The notes below the pieces were generated by a model that saw only the letters and a program-made list of their open reading frames with translations, was not told the DNA's origin and made no database searches. Below, one piece after another: positions 41,647-51,124 of a DNA stretch of 64,000 nt (the stretch's first letter is position 1; each line of letters opens with the position of its first letter). A program made the position numbers and the translations under genes. The stretch spans positions 62,001 through 126,000 of the forward strand of contig NZ_JAALJI010000021.1 of NCBI RefSeq assembly GCF_011064595.1, read 5' to 3'. The DNA comes from Paludisphaera soli (lineage in GTDB: Bacteria > Planctomycetota > Planctomycetia > Isosphaerales > Isosphaeraceae).

Positions 41647-42555
41647 TCAGGACGCGGAGGCCAGCGAGAGCCGGGGCTGGAAGGCCGCGGGGCGGCGGCG
41701 GCGCGGGGCGGCCTTGGGGGCGGCGTTCGGGAGCGCGGGGGCGTCGAGCTTGCGGACGGCGCGGATCTCGATCTTGCGGACCCACTCGCGGGTCACGCCC
41801 AGCCGCTCGCCGATCTCCTTGAGGGTCAGCGGGACGACGCCGTGCAGGCCGTAGCGGAAGGTCAGGACCATCCGCTCGCGCTCGTCGAGGACCTGGAGGC
41901 GGCGGAGCAGGTCGTCGCGGTCGTCGCCGGCCTCCAGCTCGGCGGTCGGGCCCTCGTCGGGGTCGACGGAGTCGTCGGGCGACCAGTAGTCGTCCTCGTC
42001 GGCCACGCCGCTCTCCAGCTTGACCTGGTTGGCCCGCTTGGCCTTGGCGACCAGCGACTTCTGCATCTCGGAGAGGCCCAGGTGGGAGGCGATCTCGTCG
42101 AATCCGGGGGCCCGGCCCAGCTCGCGGGTGAGCTGCCGCTCGGCCCGCCGCCACTTGGTCAGGAGGCCGACCATGTGGGCCGGGATCCGGATGGTGGTGG
42201 TGGTGTTGATCAGGGCGTGGCGGATGGCCTGCTTGATCCAGTAGCCGGCGTAGGTGCTGAAGCGGGTGCCGAACTTGGGGTCGTACTCCTCCGCGGCGCG
42301 GATGAGGCCGACGTTGCCCTCGCCGATCAGGTCGTCGAGCGACATGCCCCGGCCCTGGTAGTCGCGGGCGATCCGGACGACCAGCCGGAGGTTGGCCGAG
42401 ATCATCCGGGTGCGGGCGTCCTTGTCGCCCCGGGCGATGCCCATGGCCAGCTGACGCTCGTCGGCGGCCGTCAGCAGGGAGACCTCGTTGATGTCGTGCA
42501 GGTAGGTCTGAAGATCGTGCGAAACGCCGCAGTCCATCCCCTGGGTGCGAGACAT
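41647..42555 (-). CDS. RNA polymerase sigma-70 factor, RpoD/group-2 type
   Basis: A sigma factor of 302 residues without region 1.1. Region 1.2 is DLQTYLHDINEVSLLTAADE. Region 2 includes NLRLVVRIARDYQGRGMSLD then DLIGEGNVGLIRAAEEYDPK and FSTYAGYWIKQAIRHAL. Region 3 follows (LTKWRRAERQLTREL). Region 4 ends LTLKEIGERLGVTREWVRKI. It lacks the large insert of primary sigma factors, so it is probably an alternative group-2 factor used under particular conditions. ATG 42555 has GGGAG upstream. The C-terminus has a short Arg/Pro/Ala-rich tail. Confidence 0.92.
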   Translation of the reverse strand: MSRTQGMDCGVSHDLQTYLHDINEVSLLTAADERQLAMGIARGDKDARTRMISANLRLVVRIARDYQGRGMSLDDLIGEGNVGLIRAAEEYDPKFGTRFSTYAGYWIKQAIRHALINTTTTIRIPAHMVGLLTKWRRAERQLTRELGRAPGFDEIASHLGLSEMQKSLVAKAKRANQVKLESGVADEDDYWSPDDSVDPDEGPTAELEAGDDRDDLLRRLQVLDERERMVLTFRYGLHGVVPLTLKEIGERLGVTREWVRKIEIRAVRKLDAPALPNAAPKAAPRRRRPAAFQPRLSLASAS

Positions 42556-43139
42556 GAGCGTACTCCCGGCCTTGGTCGCCGTTTCGTGGTGCAATCTTGA
42601 GGTCGGCCCGTGCAGTCGTCGGCGGGCGCTCCTTCGGGAGGGGGGGCTGGGATGGGGAGGCTCCGAGAAAGCAACCTTGCGTCTTCCTCGCGTCCGTCGC
42701 CTCCAGCCCTGGAAGGAGCAACAACCCCTCAGTTGCAACCGCCGGAAAAAACCGGACATGCCCCCGCGAATTTTTTAAGCGCGTCTCCCGGGCCGGCGGA
42801 TTACCCGCGCGCGTACGTCGGGAGGTGGGGGCCGGGCAACCGCGTCTCCCGGGGGCCAAGCCGGCGCAACCCGGAGATCCCGGGCAGGTGGAGGGGTCGC
42901 GGAAAATCGCGGGGTATGGGCTGGAAAACCGGAGCTGTAGGTGGTTTAATTAACCGTCAGCATGGCGATGTCTGCCTGCATGCGATCATTGACCCCCCGC
43001 GGCGGGATGCGCGAGGCCTCGCGGCGAGGCGGCTCCCGATACCGCGGCGATTCCTGGAGGTAGCGGCCCGAGGGCGCGGCGTCGAGCCTCGTCGCGGAGC
43101 CGGCCGGCGCGTTCCACTCGACTCGACGGGGGACGACCA
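42556..43139. other. 584 bp divergent regulatory region, no gene
   Basis: Lies between the group-2 and ECF sigma genes. It has unusually AT-rich patches in GC-rich DNA: CCGG-AAAAAA-CCGG at about 42738-42751, AATTTTTTAAG at about 42769-42779, and GGTTTAATTAACC at 42943-42955, a near-palindrome about 185 bp before the ECF start. These are likely promoter or operator sequence. A 211-codon frame (42610-43245) has no site or domain and is judged non-coding. Confidence 0.45.
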
Positions 43140-43808
43140 GTGCTCAAGCCTAGGGATGACGGCTCGGCGGGCGAGCGGCGTGGCGAGATCGCGATCGACT
43201 CGGACGACGAGGGGCTGGACCTCTCGCGCGACGTGGCCGAGCTGATCGCCCGCGCCCGGGCGGGGGACGACGACGCGATCCGCACCTTCGTGGGGCGGTT
43301 CGAGCGCGAGGTCCGGCTGATGGTCCGCGACCGCCTGCCGCGCCGCCTGCGCAACCAGTTCGACTCGATGGACTTCGTCCAGGCGGTCTGGCAGAGCTTC
43401 TTCGCCGACCTGCGCGGGGGCTCGCGGGAGTTCGAGAACGCCAAGCACCTGCGCGGCTTCCTCGCCGGGGTGGCCCGCAACAAGGTGTTCGAACAGGACC
43501 GGCGGCTGACTCGGACCGCGAAGTACGCCGTGGCTCGCGAGGAGCAGCTGTACGTCCGCCGGGGCGACCGCGAGGTCGCGCTGGACGTCCCCGCGAACGA
43601 CCCGTCGCCCAGCATGAACCTGCAGGCGAGCGAGCGGCTGGCCCTGCTGACGGCCGGCCGCCCGCCGCTCGAGGCGAAGGTGCTCACGCTCCGCCACGAG
43701 GGCCGCACGATCGACGAGATCGCCGCGATGCTGGGGATCCACGAGAAGACCGTGCGGCGGTTCATCGAGGCGGCGCGCCAGCGGATGGAGGCCCGGGGAT
43801 GGGCGTGA
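43140..43808 (+). CDS. ECF RNA polymerase sigma factor
   Basis: A factor of 222 residues. Region 2 is GDDDAIRTFVGRFEREVRLM then FDSMDFVQAVWQSFFADLRG, the DSMDxVQ form seen in planctomycete ECF groups that pair with kinases. Region 4 is LEAKVLTLRHEGRTIDEIAA then MLGIHEKTVRRFIEAARQRM. The start is a GTG at 43140 with GGGGGA upstream; this is not certain. Its last 10 bases overlap the start of the kinase gene, so the two are translationally linked. Confidence 0.9.
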   Translation: MLKPRDDGSAGERRGEIAIDSDDEGLDLSRDVAELIARARAGDDDAIRTFVGRFEREVRLMVRDRLPRRLRNQFDSMDFVQAVWQSFFADLRGGSREFENAKHLRGFLAGVARNKVFEQDRRLTRTAKYAVAREEQLYVRRGDREVALDVPANDPSPSMNLQASERLALLTAGRPPLEAKVLTLRHEGRTIDEIAAMLGIHEKTVRRFIEAARQRMEARGWA

Positions 43809-46800
43809 CGTCGGACGGGCTCTCCTCGATGCTCCTGCCGACGCGCGGCCCGGCCGCGCCGCCCGACGCCCCCTCCCGAGACTTCCGCGAGGCCCTCGCC
43901 GACCTGGCCGAACGCTGGGAGCGGGGCGACGAGACGCCCGCCGAGGCCTACCTGGACGACGGCCGGCCCTGGTCGGCCGACCAGGCCGTCGAGCTGATCT
44001 ACCGCGAGTACCGCCTGGCCCGCGCCGCCGGGCTCGCCCCCGCCAAGGCCGACTACCTGGCGCGGTTCCCCCGGCACCGCCGGGCGCTGGAGCGGCTGCT
44101 CGACCTCGACGGCGCCTGCCCCGACTCGCTCCTGGGCCGGCTCGGCGGCCCGGGGGACGAGCCGGACGACGACCCGCTCCCCCGCGTCGGCGACGAGATC
44201 GGCCCCTACGTCCTGGACCGCGAGCTGGGCCGGGGGGGCTTCGCCCGGGTCTTCCTCGCCCGCCAGGCCGACCTGGAGGACCGCCCGGTCGTCATCAAGG
44301 TCACCACCCGGCCCACCCGCGAGCCCTGGCTGCTGGCCCGCGCGCAGCACCCGAACATCGTCGAGATCCTCACCCACGCCGAGGTCGACGACGGGGCCTT
44401 GCAGCTCATCGCCATGCCCTTCCTGGGCGGCGCGGCGCTCTCGACCCTCCTGGCGCGGCGGCGGGAGCGGGCGATCGGCGCGGGGGCCGGCCCGGCCCCG
44501 GACCCGCGCGGCCGGGGATACCTGGACGACCTGGACGCCGTCTCGGCCCGCGAGCATGCGGCGAGCGGGGCCCCCAGCCCGGCCCGCGCGATCCTCCGGG
44601 CGATGACCGACGCCCACGCGCTCGCCTGGTCGGTCGCGAGGCTGGCCGAGGCCCTCGACCACGCCCGGCGCCGGGGCGTGGCGCACGGCGACGTCAAGCC
44701 GTCGAACGTCCTGATCACGGCCGGAGGCACGCCGATGCTGCTGGACTTCAACCTCGCCCAGGACTGGTCGAAGGTCGAGCCCGGCGCGGCGGCGGTCGAC
44801 GCCGGCGGCACGCTCGCCTACATGGCGCCCGAGCGGCTGGCCGCGCTGGCGACCGCCGACGACGGCCGCCCCGCCCCGCCGGACGACGACCGGGCGCACC
44901 GGGCCGACGTCTACTCGCTGGCCCTGGTGCTGCTGGAGGCCCTCACCGGCTGGTCCCCCTCCGCCGACGTCGTCGAGCCCCGCCGGCCCGGCCGCGCCGG
45001 GTTCCGCGAGGCCGCACGCCTCTGCGCCGCCACCCGCGAACGCGCCGCCTGGGTCGTCCGCCGGGCCGAGGCCGCCGCCGGCCGCCGCCTCCCGGCCGGG
45101 CTCCGCGCCATCCTGATCCACGGCCTCCAGGCCGACCCCGGGGCCCGGCACGGCCGGGGCCTGGAGCTGGCCGAGGACCTGGACCGCTGGCGGGCCGACC
45201 GCCCGCTGGCGTTCGCCCCCGAGCCCTCGCGGCTTCACGCGGCCGCCAAGTGGGCCCGCCGCCGCCGACGGCCGCTGATCGGCCTGGCCTCGGCGCTGGC
45301 CCTCGCCGGGTCGGCCTCGCTCGGGGTCGCCCTCTACATCGGCCAGGGCCGCGACCACGAGGCCCGGGGCCGGAGCCAGGCGTTGCAGGCGCTCGCGAAC
45401 TTCTACGACGAGCCGTCCACCAACATCTTCGGCCTCCAACGCCAGGGCCAAAGGGGGCCGCGGCGGCGCAACGCCGCGGAGACCACCTCCATCGCCCTGG
45501 GTGCCCTGGACCGCTATCAGGTCCAGGGCGAGGGCGACTGGCGGCTCCAGGCCCCGTTCCGACTGCTCCCCCAGGCCGACCGCGAGGACCTGGAGCTGTA
45601 CCTGCTGGAGCAGGCCCTGCGCTACGGCCGAGTCCTGGCCCTCCGTCCCGACGTCCCCGACGACTGGCGCCGCGCCCGCGAGGCGGTCGACCGCGCCTGC
45701 GGGCCCGTCCACCCCGCCGCGCTCCGGAGCCTCCGCGAGCGGCTCACCGCACAGATCGGCGACGGCGACCCCGGCCCGGCCGCGCCTCCCGGCCCGCCCC
45801 CCCGCGCGATCGACGCCTATCTCGACGGCGTCGCCGCCGAGATCGACGGCGAGGAGCGCCCGGAGGCCGCCGACGCCGCCGCCCGGCGCGCCGCCGACCG
45901 CTACCAGGAGCTGGCGGCCCTGCGGCCCTCCTCGTTTTGGTGTCACTACCGCGCGGCCGTCGTCGCCTTCTCCCTCTCGCGCTGGGACGAGGTGCAGGCC
46001 AACCTCTTGAAGTGCACGTCGCTCAGGCCCGGCAACAGCCTGCTCCGCCTGTTCCTGGCGGGGAACCTCGACAAGCTGGGCCGGGACGACGAGGCCCTGG
46101 AGGAATGCAACCTGGCGATCGCGGCGGCCCCCGACCGGGCCGAGTTCGTCCAGACCCGCGCGTTCATCCGCGCCGACGGCCCGAGCCTCGACGGCCTCGA
46201 ACAGGACCTGCGCCGCTACGAAGTGCTCCGGAGCGTGCTGCCGAGGCGTTTCCTCCAGGGCCTGCTCGGGCCCGCCGACGATCTCGCCGGGACCGGCGCC
46301 AACCTCCCCATGACCCCCCCGACGCCTGGGGCCGCCCCCTCGGCCTCCGACGAGGTCGGTGAGGTCGGTCGAGGCGAGTTGGACGCCCGCGCGGTCCTCG
46401 CCTCGCGGATCCGCGAGGCCGGCTCCGACCCCGACGGCCCGGCCCGCGTCCAGCTCCCGCTCGACCCCCGCCGGCTGGCGCTCGCCGCCTTCGAGGTCGA
46501 GAAGATCCTGGCCCTCGACCCCGGGAACCTCGTGGCCCAGGTCGACCGGATGTGCCTGGCGATCAGCCGCGGACGCCCCCTGGAGGCCCAGCGGCACCTC
46601 GACCTCTTGATCGCCGACCCCCGGCTGCTCGACTACGCCCGGTTCGCCCCCGAGCGGCTCGACGCCCTGCACTACGCCTGCATCCTCTTCGCCGCCCACG
46701 ACCAGTTCGCCGAGGCCCACGCCCTGGCGTTCAAGATCCTGGACCTGGCCAAGGCCGGCGGCGGCTCGCGGGGGCGAGCGTACTACACCTTGGCCGTCGT

Positions 46801-47011
46801 CGAGTCCGTCGGCGCGGCTTCCAACCGCAAGTGGCTCCGCCCCGCCGGCGAACACCTCCGGCACGCGATCACCGCCCACCCCAAGTACGAGCGATGGTTC
46901 CGGCGCGACCCGGCGTTCGACCCGGTTCGGATCCAGATCCAGGCGGCCCTCGACGCCCGCCGCGTCGCCCCGGCGGCCGGGCCCGCCGCCCTATTCGCCG
47001 ACCGCCCCTGA
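43799..47011 (+). CDS. Ser/Thr protein kinase with TPR domain, DFN variant
   Basis: A protein of 1070 residues. The kinase domain (about 136-475) has a Gly loop (GRGGFA, about 144), Lys167 and catalytic loop HGDVKPSN (296-303). Its metal motif is DFN (316-318), not DFG, followed by YMAPE. The N-lobe between Lys167 and the next helix is very short. A membrane helix is at about 492-515 (LIGLASALALAGSASLGVAL). The outer half is an Ala-rich tandem-helix region, probably TPRs, with several FxxHYRAAVVAF and L.LFLAGNLDKLGRDDEALEE units. Catalytic Asp is present, so activity is possible. It overlaps the sigma factor by 10 bp. A long insert (about 220-275) separates the N- and C-lobes. Confidence 0.88.
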   Translation: MGVTSDGLSSMLLPTRGPAAPPDAPSRDFREALADLAERWERGDETPAEAYLDDGRPWSADQAVELIYREYRLARAAGLAPAKADYLARFPRHRRALERLLDLDGACPDSLLGRLGGPGDEPDDDPLPRVGDEIGPYVLDRELGRGGFARVFLARQADLEDRPVVIKVTTRPTREPWLLARAQHPNIVEILTHAEVDDGALQLIAMPFLGGAALSTLLARRRERAIGAGAGPAPDPRGRGYLDDLDAVSAREHAASGAPSPARAILRAMTDAHALAWSVARLAEALDHARRRGVAHGDVKPSNVLITAGGTPMLLDFNLAQDWSKVEPGAAAVDAGGTLAYMAPERLAALATADDGRPAPPDDDRAHRADVYSLALVLLEALTGWSPSADVVEPRRPGRAGFREAARLCAATRERAAWVVRRAEAAAGRRLPAGLRAILIHGLQADPGARHGRGLELAEDLDRWRADRPLAFAPEPSRLHAAAKWARRRRRPLIGLASALALAGSASLGVALYIGQGRDHEARGRSQALQALANFYDEPSTNIFGLQRQGQRGPRRRNAAETTSIALGALDRYQVQGEGDWRLQAPFRLLPQADREDLELYLLEQALRYGRVLALRPDVPDDWRRAREAVDRACGPVHPAALRSLRERLTAQIGDGDPGPAAPPGPPPRAIDAYLDGVAAEIDGEERPEAADAAARRAADRYQELAALRPSSFWCHYRAAVVAFSLSRWDEVQANLLKCTSLRPGNSLLRLFLAGNLDKLGRDDEALEECNLAIAAAPDRAEFVQTRAFIRADGPSLDGLEQDLRRYEVLRSVLPRRFLQGLLGPADDLAGTGANLPMTPPTPGAAPSASDEVGEVGRGELDARAVLASRIREAGSDPDGPARVQLPLDPRRLALAAFEVEKILALDPGNLVAQVDRMCLAISRGRPLEAQRHLDLLIADPRLLDYARFAPERLDALHYACILFAAHDQFAEAHALAFKILDLAKAGGGSRGRAYYTLAVVESVGAASNRKWLRPAGEHLRHAITAHPKYERWFRRDPAFDPVRIQIQAALDARRVAPAAGPAALFADRP

Positions 47012-47743
47012 CGGCCCGGCCTTCGCCTTCTTCCAGGCCGAGACCCCGCACGACGAGCAGCCCCCGCCCGAGGCCGTCGAGCAGCCGCCGCCCGGCTTGG
47101 GGAGCGTCTCGGCCGCGTCGGCCCGCGTCTGGAGCTTGGCGGCCTTGCGCGAGCAGCCCCCGCCGCCGCAGTCGCAGTCCCCGCAGCGGCCCGCGGCGGC
47201 CGGCTCGGCCTCGGGCTCGGTCGCCGTCGCGCCCGCGGCCGAGCCGTCGGTCAGGTCCTCGATGAAGACGTCGAAGTCGCACGACATGCGGTATCGGGCC
47301 CGGATCGGCGCCGGGTCCAGGTCGTCGAACGTCAGGACGTGGAGGACCGTCGAGAAGTCCAGCAGGGGCTCGACGTCGACCAGCTCCAGCGGCCATCCCG
47401 CCTCGTCGGCGATCCGGCGGCACAGGTCGAACCGCCGCTCCCGGAGCCGCTCCGCCTCATGGGCGCGGGCCTGGTCGTCGGCGTCGGCGCGACGGAGCAC
47501 ACGGAAGGCACCGACCGAGTCCTCGCCGGCTCGGCCCCGCCCCGGCGACTCACCCGCCAGGACCTCGCCCAGCTCGACGCCCCGGCTCGACCGGACCACC
47601 ACCGATTCCCCGCGCGCGGGGAGCGGCGTCGGCCCATCGTCGGCCGCGAACCAGCCGACCCGCCCGGCCAGGCCGTAGCGGACCAGGCACTCGGCCCCGG
47701 AGTCCTCCCCGATTCCCGCAACGGCCTCGGTTCCCGCGTCCAT
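46991..47743 (-). CDS. PSP1-domain protein with Cys-rich C-terminal tail
   Basis: A protein of 250 residues. The core (about 20-160) matches PSP1/YaaT-like proteins, with RGESVVVRSSRGVELGEVLA and the conserved helix HEAERLRERRFDLCRRIADE. YaaT-type proteins affect RNase Y complexes, sporulation or DNA replication in Firmicutes. The last 70 residues are special: GRCGDCDCGGGGCSRKAAK and later GGGCSTASGGGCSSCG, about nine cysteines in Gly-rich spacing, suggesting metal or iron-sulfur binding. Its last 21 bases overlap the end of the convergent kinase gene. The start has GGAAGGG. A P-type metal ATPase is divergent. Confidence 0.85.
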   Translation of the reverse strand: MDAGTEAVAGIGEDSGAECLVRYGLAGRVGWFAADDGPTPLPARGESVVVRSSRGVELGEVLAGESPGRGRAGEDSVGAFRVLRRADADDQARAHEAERLRERRFDLCRRIADEAGWPLELVDVEPLLDFSTVLHVLTFDDLDPAPIRARYRMSCDFDVFIEDLTDGSAAGATATEPEAEPAAAGRCGDCDCGGGGCSRKAAKLQTRADAAETLPKPGGGCSTASGGGCSSCGVSAWKKAKAGPSGAVGE

Positions 47744-47778
47744 GTGTCGGCCCTTCCCGGTCACGCCGCCCGTTCCCC

Positions 47779-47806
47779 TTACCGGTTTGGGATTATACCG
47801 TATCAT
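47779..47806 (+). promoter_or_regulatory. possible promoter of the metal ATPase
   Basis: TTACCG (47779-47784), a 16 bp spacer, then TATCAT (47801-47806). An additional TATACC lies just upstream. This is the only AT-rich segment in the 132 bp between the divergent PSP1 and ATPase genes. Confidence 0.35.
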
Positions 47807-47875
47807 GGGGGATATCGCCGCATCCGGCCGGGTCGGGGGCGGTCTTCGGTCGATGGGGACGACGAGGTGGGGCCG

Positions 47876-50050
47876 ATGAGTCGATCGCGGTGCACGTTCC
47901 AGGTCCGGGGTCTGGACTGCGAGCATGAGGTCGGGCAGCTCCGCGCCGCCCTGAAGGGCGAGGCGGGCGTCGAGGGCCTGGGCTTCGACCTGATCAACGG
48001 CCTGATGACCGTGGATTACGACGACGCCCAGGTCGAGCCCCGGCGGCTGGCCGCCCGCGTGGCCGAGCGAAGCGGCCTGGCCACCACGATGGTCGGCGAG
48101 CCGGAGGCCCAGGCGGCCGCCTCGTGGTGGTCCCGGCGCGGTCTCCTGGCGTCGACCGCGGCGTCGGGCGTCGCGCTGGGCGTGGGGCTCGTCCTGCACC
48201 ATTTTGGGACGAGGATGGGCCTCTCACCGTCGACGGCCGGCCCGGCCTCGGCGGGCTTCCTCGCCCTGGCGATCGCCGCCGGCGGCGTCTGGCTGTTCCC
48301 CCGCGCCTTGCATTCCTTGAAGCAGCTCCGGCTGGACATCGACGCGCTGATGACCCTGGCGATCGCCGGGGCCGTGGCGCTGGGCCAGTGGGACGAGGCG
48401 GCGACCGTCGCCTTCCTGTTCGGCGTCTCGGAGTCGCTCGAAGCCCTCAGCGTGGCCCGCGCCCGGCGGGCGATCCGGCGGCTTCTGGAGGTCGCCCCGG
48501 CCACGGCCGAGCGGATCGTCGACGGCGGCGTGGAATCGGTCCCGGTCGACCGGCTCGCGAAGGGGGACCTCGTCCTCGTCCGCGCCGGCGACCAGATCCC
48601 GATCGACGGGACGATCCTCAAGGGCCGCTCGGGGGTCGACCAGAAGGCGATCACCGGCGAGTCGACGCCCGTCGATCGCGGCCCCGGCGACCCGGTCTAC
48701 GCCGGCACGGTCGTCGGCGACGGGACGCTGGAGGTCGAGGCTTCCGGCCCGATCGGCGACGCCCTGGTCTCGCGGATCGTCGAGCAGGTCCGCGCCGCGC
48801 AGGCCGGGCGGGCGCCGGTGGAGCGGCGGATCTCGCAGTTCGCCCGCTGGTACACGCCGCTGGTGGTCGTCGTGGCGCTGCTCACGGCGCTCCTGCCGCC
48901 GGCCTACTCCTGGGCGACGGGGGGGCCGGTGTGGGGCGTCTTCCTCGCCTGGTTCGCCAAGGCGCTGGTGGTCCTGGTGATCGCCTGCCCGTGCGCCCTG
49001 GTGATCGCGACCCCGGTGGCGGTGGTCAGCGGCCTGGCGGCCGCGGCGCGTCGCGGGGTGCTCATCAAGGGGGGCGAGTTCCTGGAGGCCGTGGGGCGGC
49101 TCCGGGCGATCGCGTTCGACAAAACCGGGACCCTGACGCTGGGGCGGCCCGACGTGGTCGAGGTCGTCGCCTCGGGCGAGGGGGACCGCTCGCACGTCCT
49201 GCGGATCGCCGCGGCGCTGGGGGACCGGGGCGGGCACGTTTTGGGCAAGGCGATCGCGCGGCACGCCCGCGACCTGCGGATCGACGTCCCCGCCGCCGAC
49301 GACTACACGGCGATCCCCGGCAAGGGCGCCCTGGGGCGGATCGACGCCGAGGAGTACCACCTGGGGAGCCACCGCTACATCGACGAGGCGGGCCTCTGCC
49401 GCCCCGACTTCCACGACGAGATGGGCCGGGCCGAGGGGGACGTGGGCACCGAGGTCGCCGTGACCGCCGCGTCCGGCCCCCTGGGCTGGATCCGCCTGGC
49501 CGACCGCCCCCGCCCCGAGGCGGCCGCCGTCGTGGCGGAGCTGCACGACCTGGGCCTGCGCACCGTCATGCTGACCGGCGACAACCCCCGCGCCGCCGCC
49601 GCCATGGCCCGCGAGCTGGGCGTGGGCGACCAGCGCTCCGAGCTGCTGCCGGCCGACAAGGTGGCGGCGATCGGCGAGTACACCCGGGCCCACGGCCCGA
49701 CCGGCATGGTCGGCGACGGCGTCAACGACGCCCCGGCCCTGGCCGCCGCCCGCGTCAGCATCGCCATGGGGGGCGTCTCCAGCGGCGCCGCCCTGGAGAC
49801 GGCCGACGTCGTCCTCATGGCCGACGACCTCCGCCAGCTCCCCTGGCTCGTCCGCCACGGCCGGGCCACCCTGCGGATGATCCACCAGAACATCGCCCTG
49901 GCGATCGGCGTCAAGGCCGTCGTCCTGGTCCTCGCCCTGTTCGGGATCGCCAACATGTGGATGGCCATCCTCGCCGACGTCGGCACCACCCTCCTCGTCG
50001 TCGCCAACGCCCTCCGCCTCCTCCGCGCCGGCGACCCGACGACGGCCTGA
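47876..50050 (+). CDS. heavy-metal translocating P1B-type ATPase (Zn/Cd/Co-like)
   Basis: A pump of 724 residues. An HMA-like N-terminal domain (about 6-70) has GLDCEHEV, with Glu where the second metal Cys would be. Two membrane helices precede the A-domain TGES (260-263). The CPC metal site is at 371-373 (ACPCALVIATP) and the phosphorylation loop at DKTGTLT (415-421). A GDGVNDAPAL hinge follows. The CPC and missing second Cys fit a Zn/Cd/Pb/Co exporter (P1B-2 or -4) better than a copper pump. GAGGTGGGG precedes the start. The divergent Cys-rich PSP1 gene suggests a metal-related role for the pair. Confidence 0.93.
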   Translation: MSRSRCTFQVRGLDCEHEVGQLRAALKGEAGVEGLGFDLINGLMTVDYDDAQVEPRRLAARVAERSGLATTMVGEPEAQAAASWWSRRGLLASTAASGVALGVGLVLHHFGTRMGLSPSTAGPASAGFLALAIAAGGVWLFPRALHSLKQLRLDIDALMTLAIAGAVALGQWDEAATVAFLFGVSESLEALSVARARRAIRRLLEVAPATAERIVDGGVESVPVDRLAKGDLVLVRAGDQIPIDGTILKGRSGVDQKAITGESTPVDRGPGDPVYAGTVVGDGTLEVEASGPIGDALVSRIVEQVRAAQAGRAPVERRISQFARWYTPLVVVVALLTALLPPAYSWATGGPVWGVFLAWFAKALVVLVIACPCALVIATPVAVVSGLAAAARRGVLIKGGEFLEAVGRLRAIAFDKTGTLTLGRPDVVEVVASGEGDRSHVLRIAAALGDRGGHVLGKAIARHARDLRIDVPAADDYTAIPGKGALGRIDAEEYHLGSHRYIDEAGLCRPDFHDEMGRAEGDVGTEVAVTAASGPLGWIRLADRPRPEAAAVVAELHDLGLRTVMLTGDNPRAAAAMARELGVGDQRSELLPADKVAAIGEYTRAHGPTGMVGDGVNDAPALAAARVSIAMGGVSSGAALETADVVLMADDLRQLPWLVRHGRATLRMIHQNIALAIGVKAVVLVLALFGIANMWMAILADVGTTLLVVANALRLLRAGDPTTA

Positions 50051-50230
50051 GGCCTCGTTGCATCCAAAAAAATTCGCTTTGTTTCACGAAGGATCAAGAC
50101 GGTCCTTGAAGCGGCCCCCGCGCACGGCTAGCATCGTTCGGCCTCTGCTCGCCTGTTCGACCGGATTCGCGGTGCCTCGGGCGTCGCCGACGGGCGACGA
50201 TCGCGACGTGATCCAAAACGGAGATTTCCG

Positions 50231-50911
50231 ATGCGCCGACGTTTCCTCCTGTGCACGGCCGCGTTCCTTTCCCTCCCCGCGCTCGTCCACGCCGAAATGA
50301 CGACGTTCACCCGGAGAGTCGTCGCCGACTTCGAGTTCTCCCTGGTGGCCGGCACCCCCTTCAACCCCGGGCCGGTCGACTCGCCGTTCATCCCCTTCCA
50401 GGCGGTCGGCGACCTGACGTTCCGGCTCGACCCCTCGCTGAACGACGCGTCGCAGCCGACCACGGTCCCGTTCCTGGACGCGACCGGCGTCCTGCAAGGG
50501 ACCAAGCCGCTCGACTTCGGGCCGTTCACGATCAGCCCGAACGTCGCGTTCCTCGGCGGCGAGCTGACGAACATCGTCCGGGACGGATCGGGCGAGGTGA
50601 TCTCGGCCGACGTGCGGGACCTCCTGATGGAGTGGGAGTTGGTCGGCCCCGGTTTCGGCCGACTCTACGGCCGGGTCGGCCTCGACTTCGACGCCGACGG
50701 CGTCTCGATCCCGTTCGCCTACGGGACGGTGCTCTACGGCCCGACCCCCTTCGACGTCTACTCCGACGACGGCGACGGCGACACCAGCAACGACGTCCGC
50801 GTCGCCGTCGGCCGCAACCGGACGCTTCGCGTCGTCCCCGAGCCCACCTCCGCAGCCCTCCTCGCCCTCGGCGGGGCCGGATTGCTCGCCTTCGCCCGCC
50901 GCCGGGCCTGA
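50231..50911 (+). CDS. PEP-CTERM sorting domain protein
   Basis: An exported protein of 226 residues with a signal peptide (LLCTAAFLSLPALVHA). The C-terminal tail is VPEPTSAALLALGGAGLLAF followed by ARRRA. The middle region is strand-rich with repeated Pro-Phe-Asp turns and a D-rich segment (YSDDGDGDTSNDVRV), possibly calcium binding. The start has CGGAGA upstream. It is a second exosortase-type substrate with no exosortase nearby. Confidence 0.82.
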   Translation: MRRRFLLCTAAFLSLPALVHAEMTTFTRRVVADFEFSLVAGTPFNPGPVDSPFIPFQAVGDLTFRLDPSLNDASQPTTVPFLDATGVLQGTKPLDFGPFTISPNVAFLGGELTNIVRDGSGEVISADVRDLLMEWELVGPGFGRLYGRVGLDFDADGVSIPFAYGTVLYGPTPFDVYSDDGDGDTSNDVRVAVGRNRTLRVVPEPTSAALLALGGAGLLAFARRRA

Positions 50912-50922
50912 TCCCTCCAACC

Positions 50923-51100
50923 CCTTCCCCCCTCGCGGGGGAAGGTGGCCCGAAGGGCCGGATGAGGGGGAAGACGAGCACGGATGCCGTCGGAGCCTCA
51001 GCCGGGCCGGCCTTCGTTGGAGCCGGACGGCCTCGCCCCCGACGCCCCCCCGGCGGGCGGGCCGCCCGCCCCACGGGTCGAGCGAGCGGGCCCTCGCATC
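50923..51100 (+). repeat. long dispersed structured repeat, about 180 bp
   Basis: The first 90 bp (50923-51012) is CCTTCCCCC-CTCGC-GGGGGAAGG, GGCCC-GAA-GGGCC, GATGAGGGGGAAGACGAGC and a GGATGCCGTCGGAGCCTCAG segment. The second part holds a third hairpin, CGGGCGG-GCCGCCCG-type, and CCCACGGGTCGAGCGAGC. A similar full-length copy lies inverted at 57908-58088. The 433 bp from 50912 to 51344 consists of this, a second 90 bp copy and one variant A copy, with no gene. Confidence 0.8.
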
Positions 51101-51124
51101 AAGAGTCGTCTGCCTATCCAACGC

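Noticed and set aside
42610-43245. 211-codon plus-strand gene between the sigma genes
   Set aside because: It overlaps the start of the ECF factor in another frame, has no ribosome-binding site and contains likely regulatory DNA.
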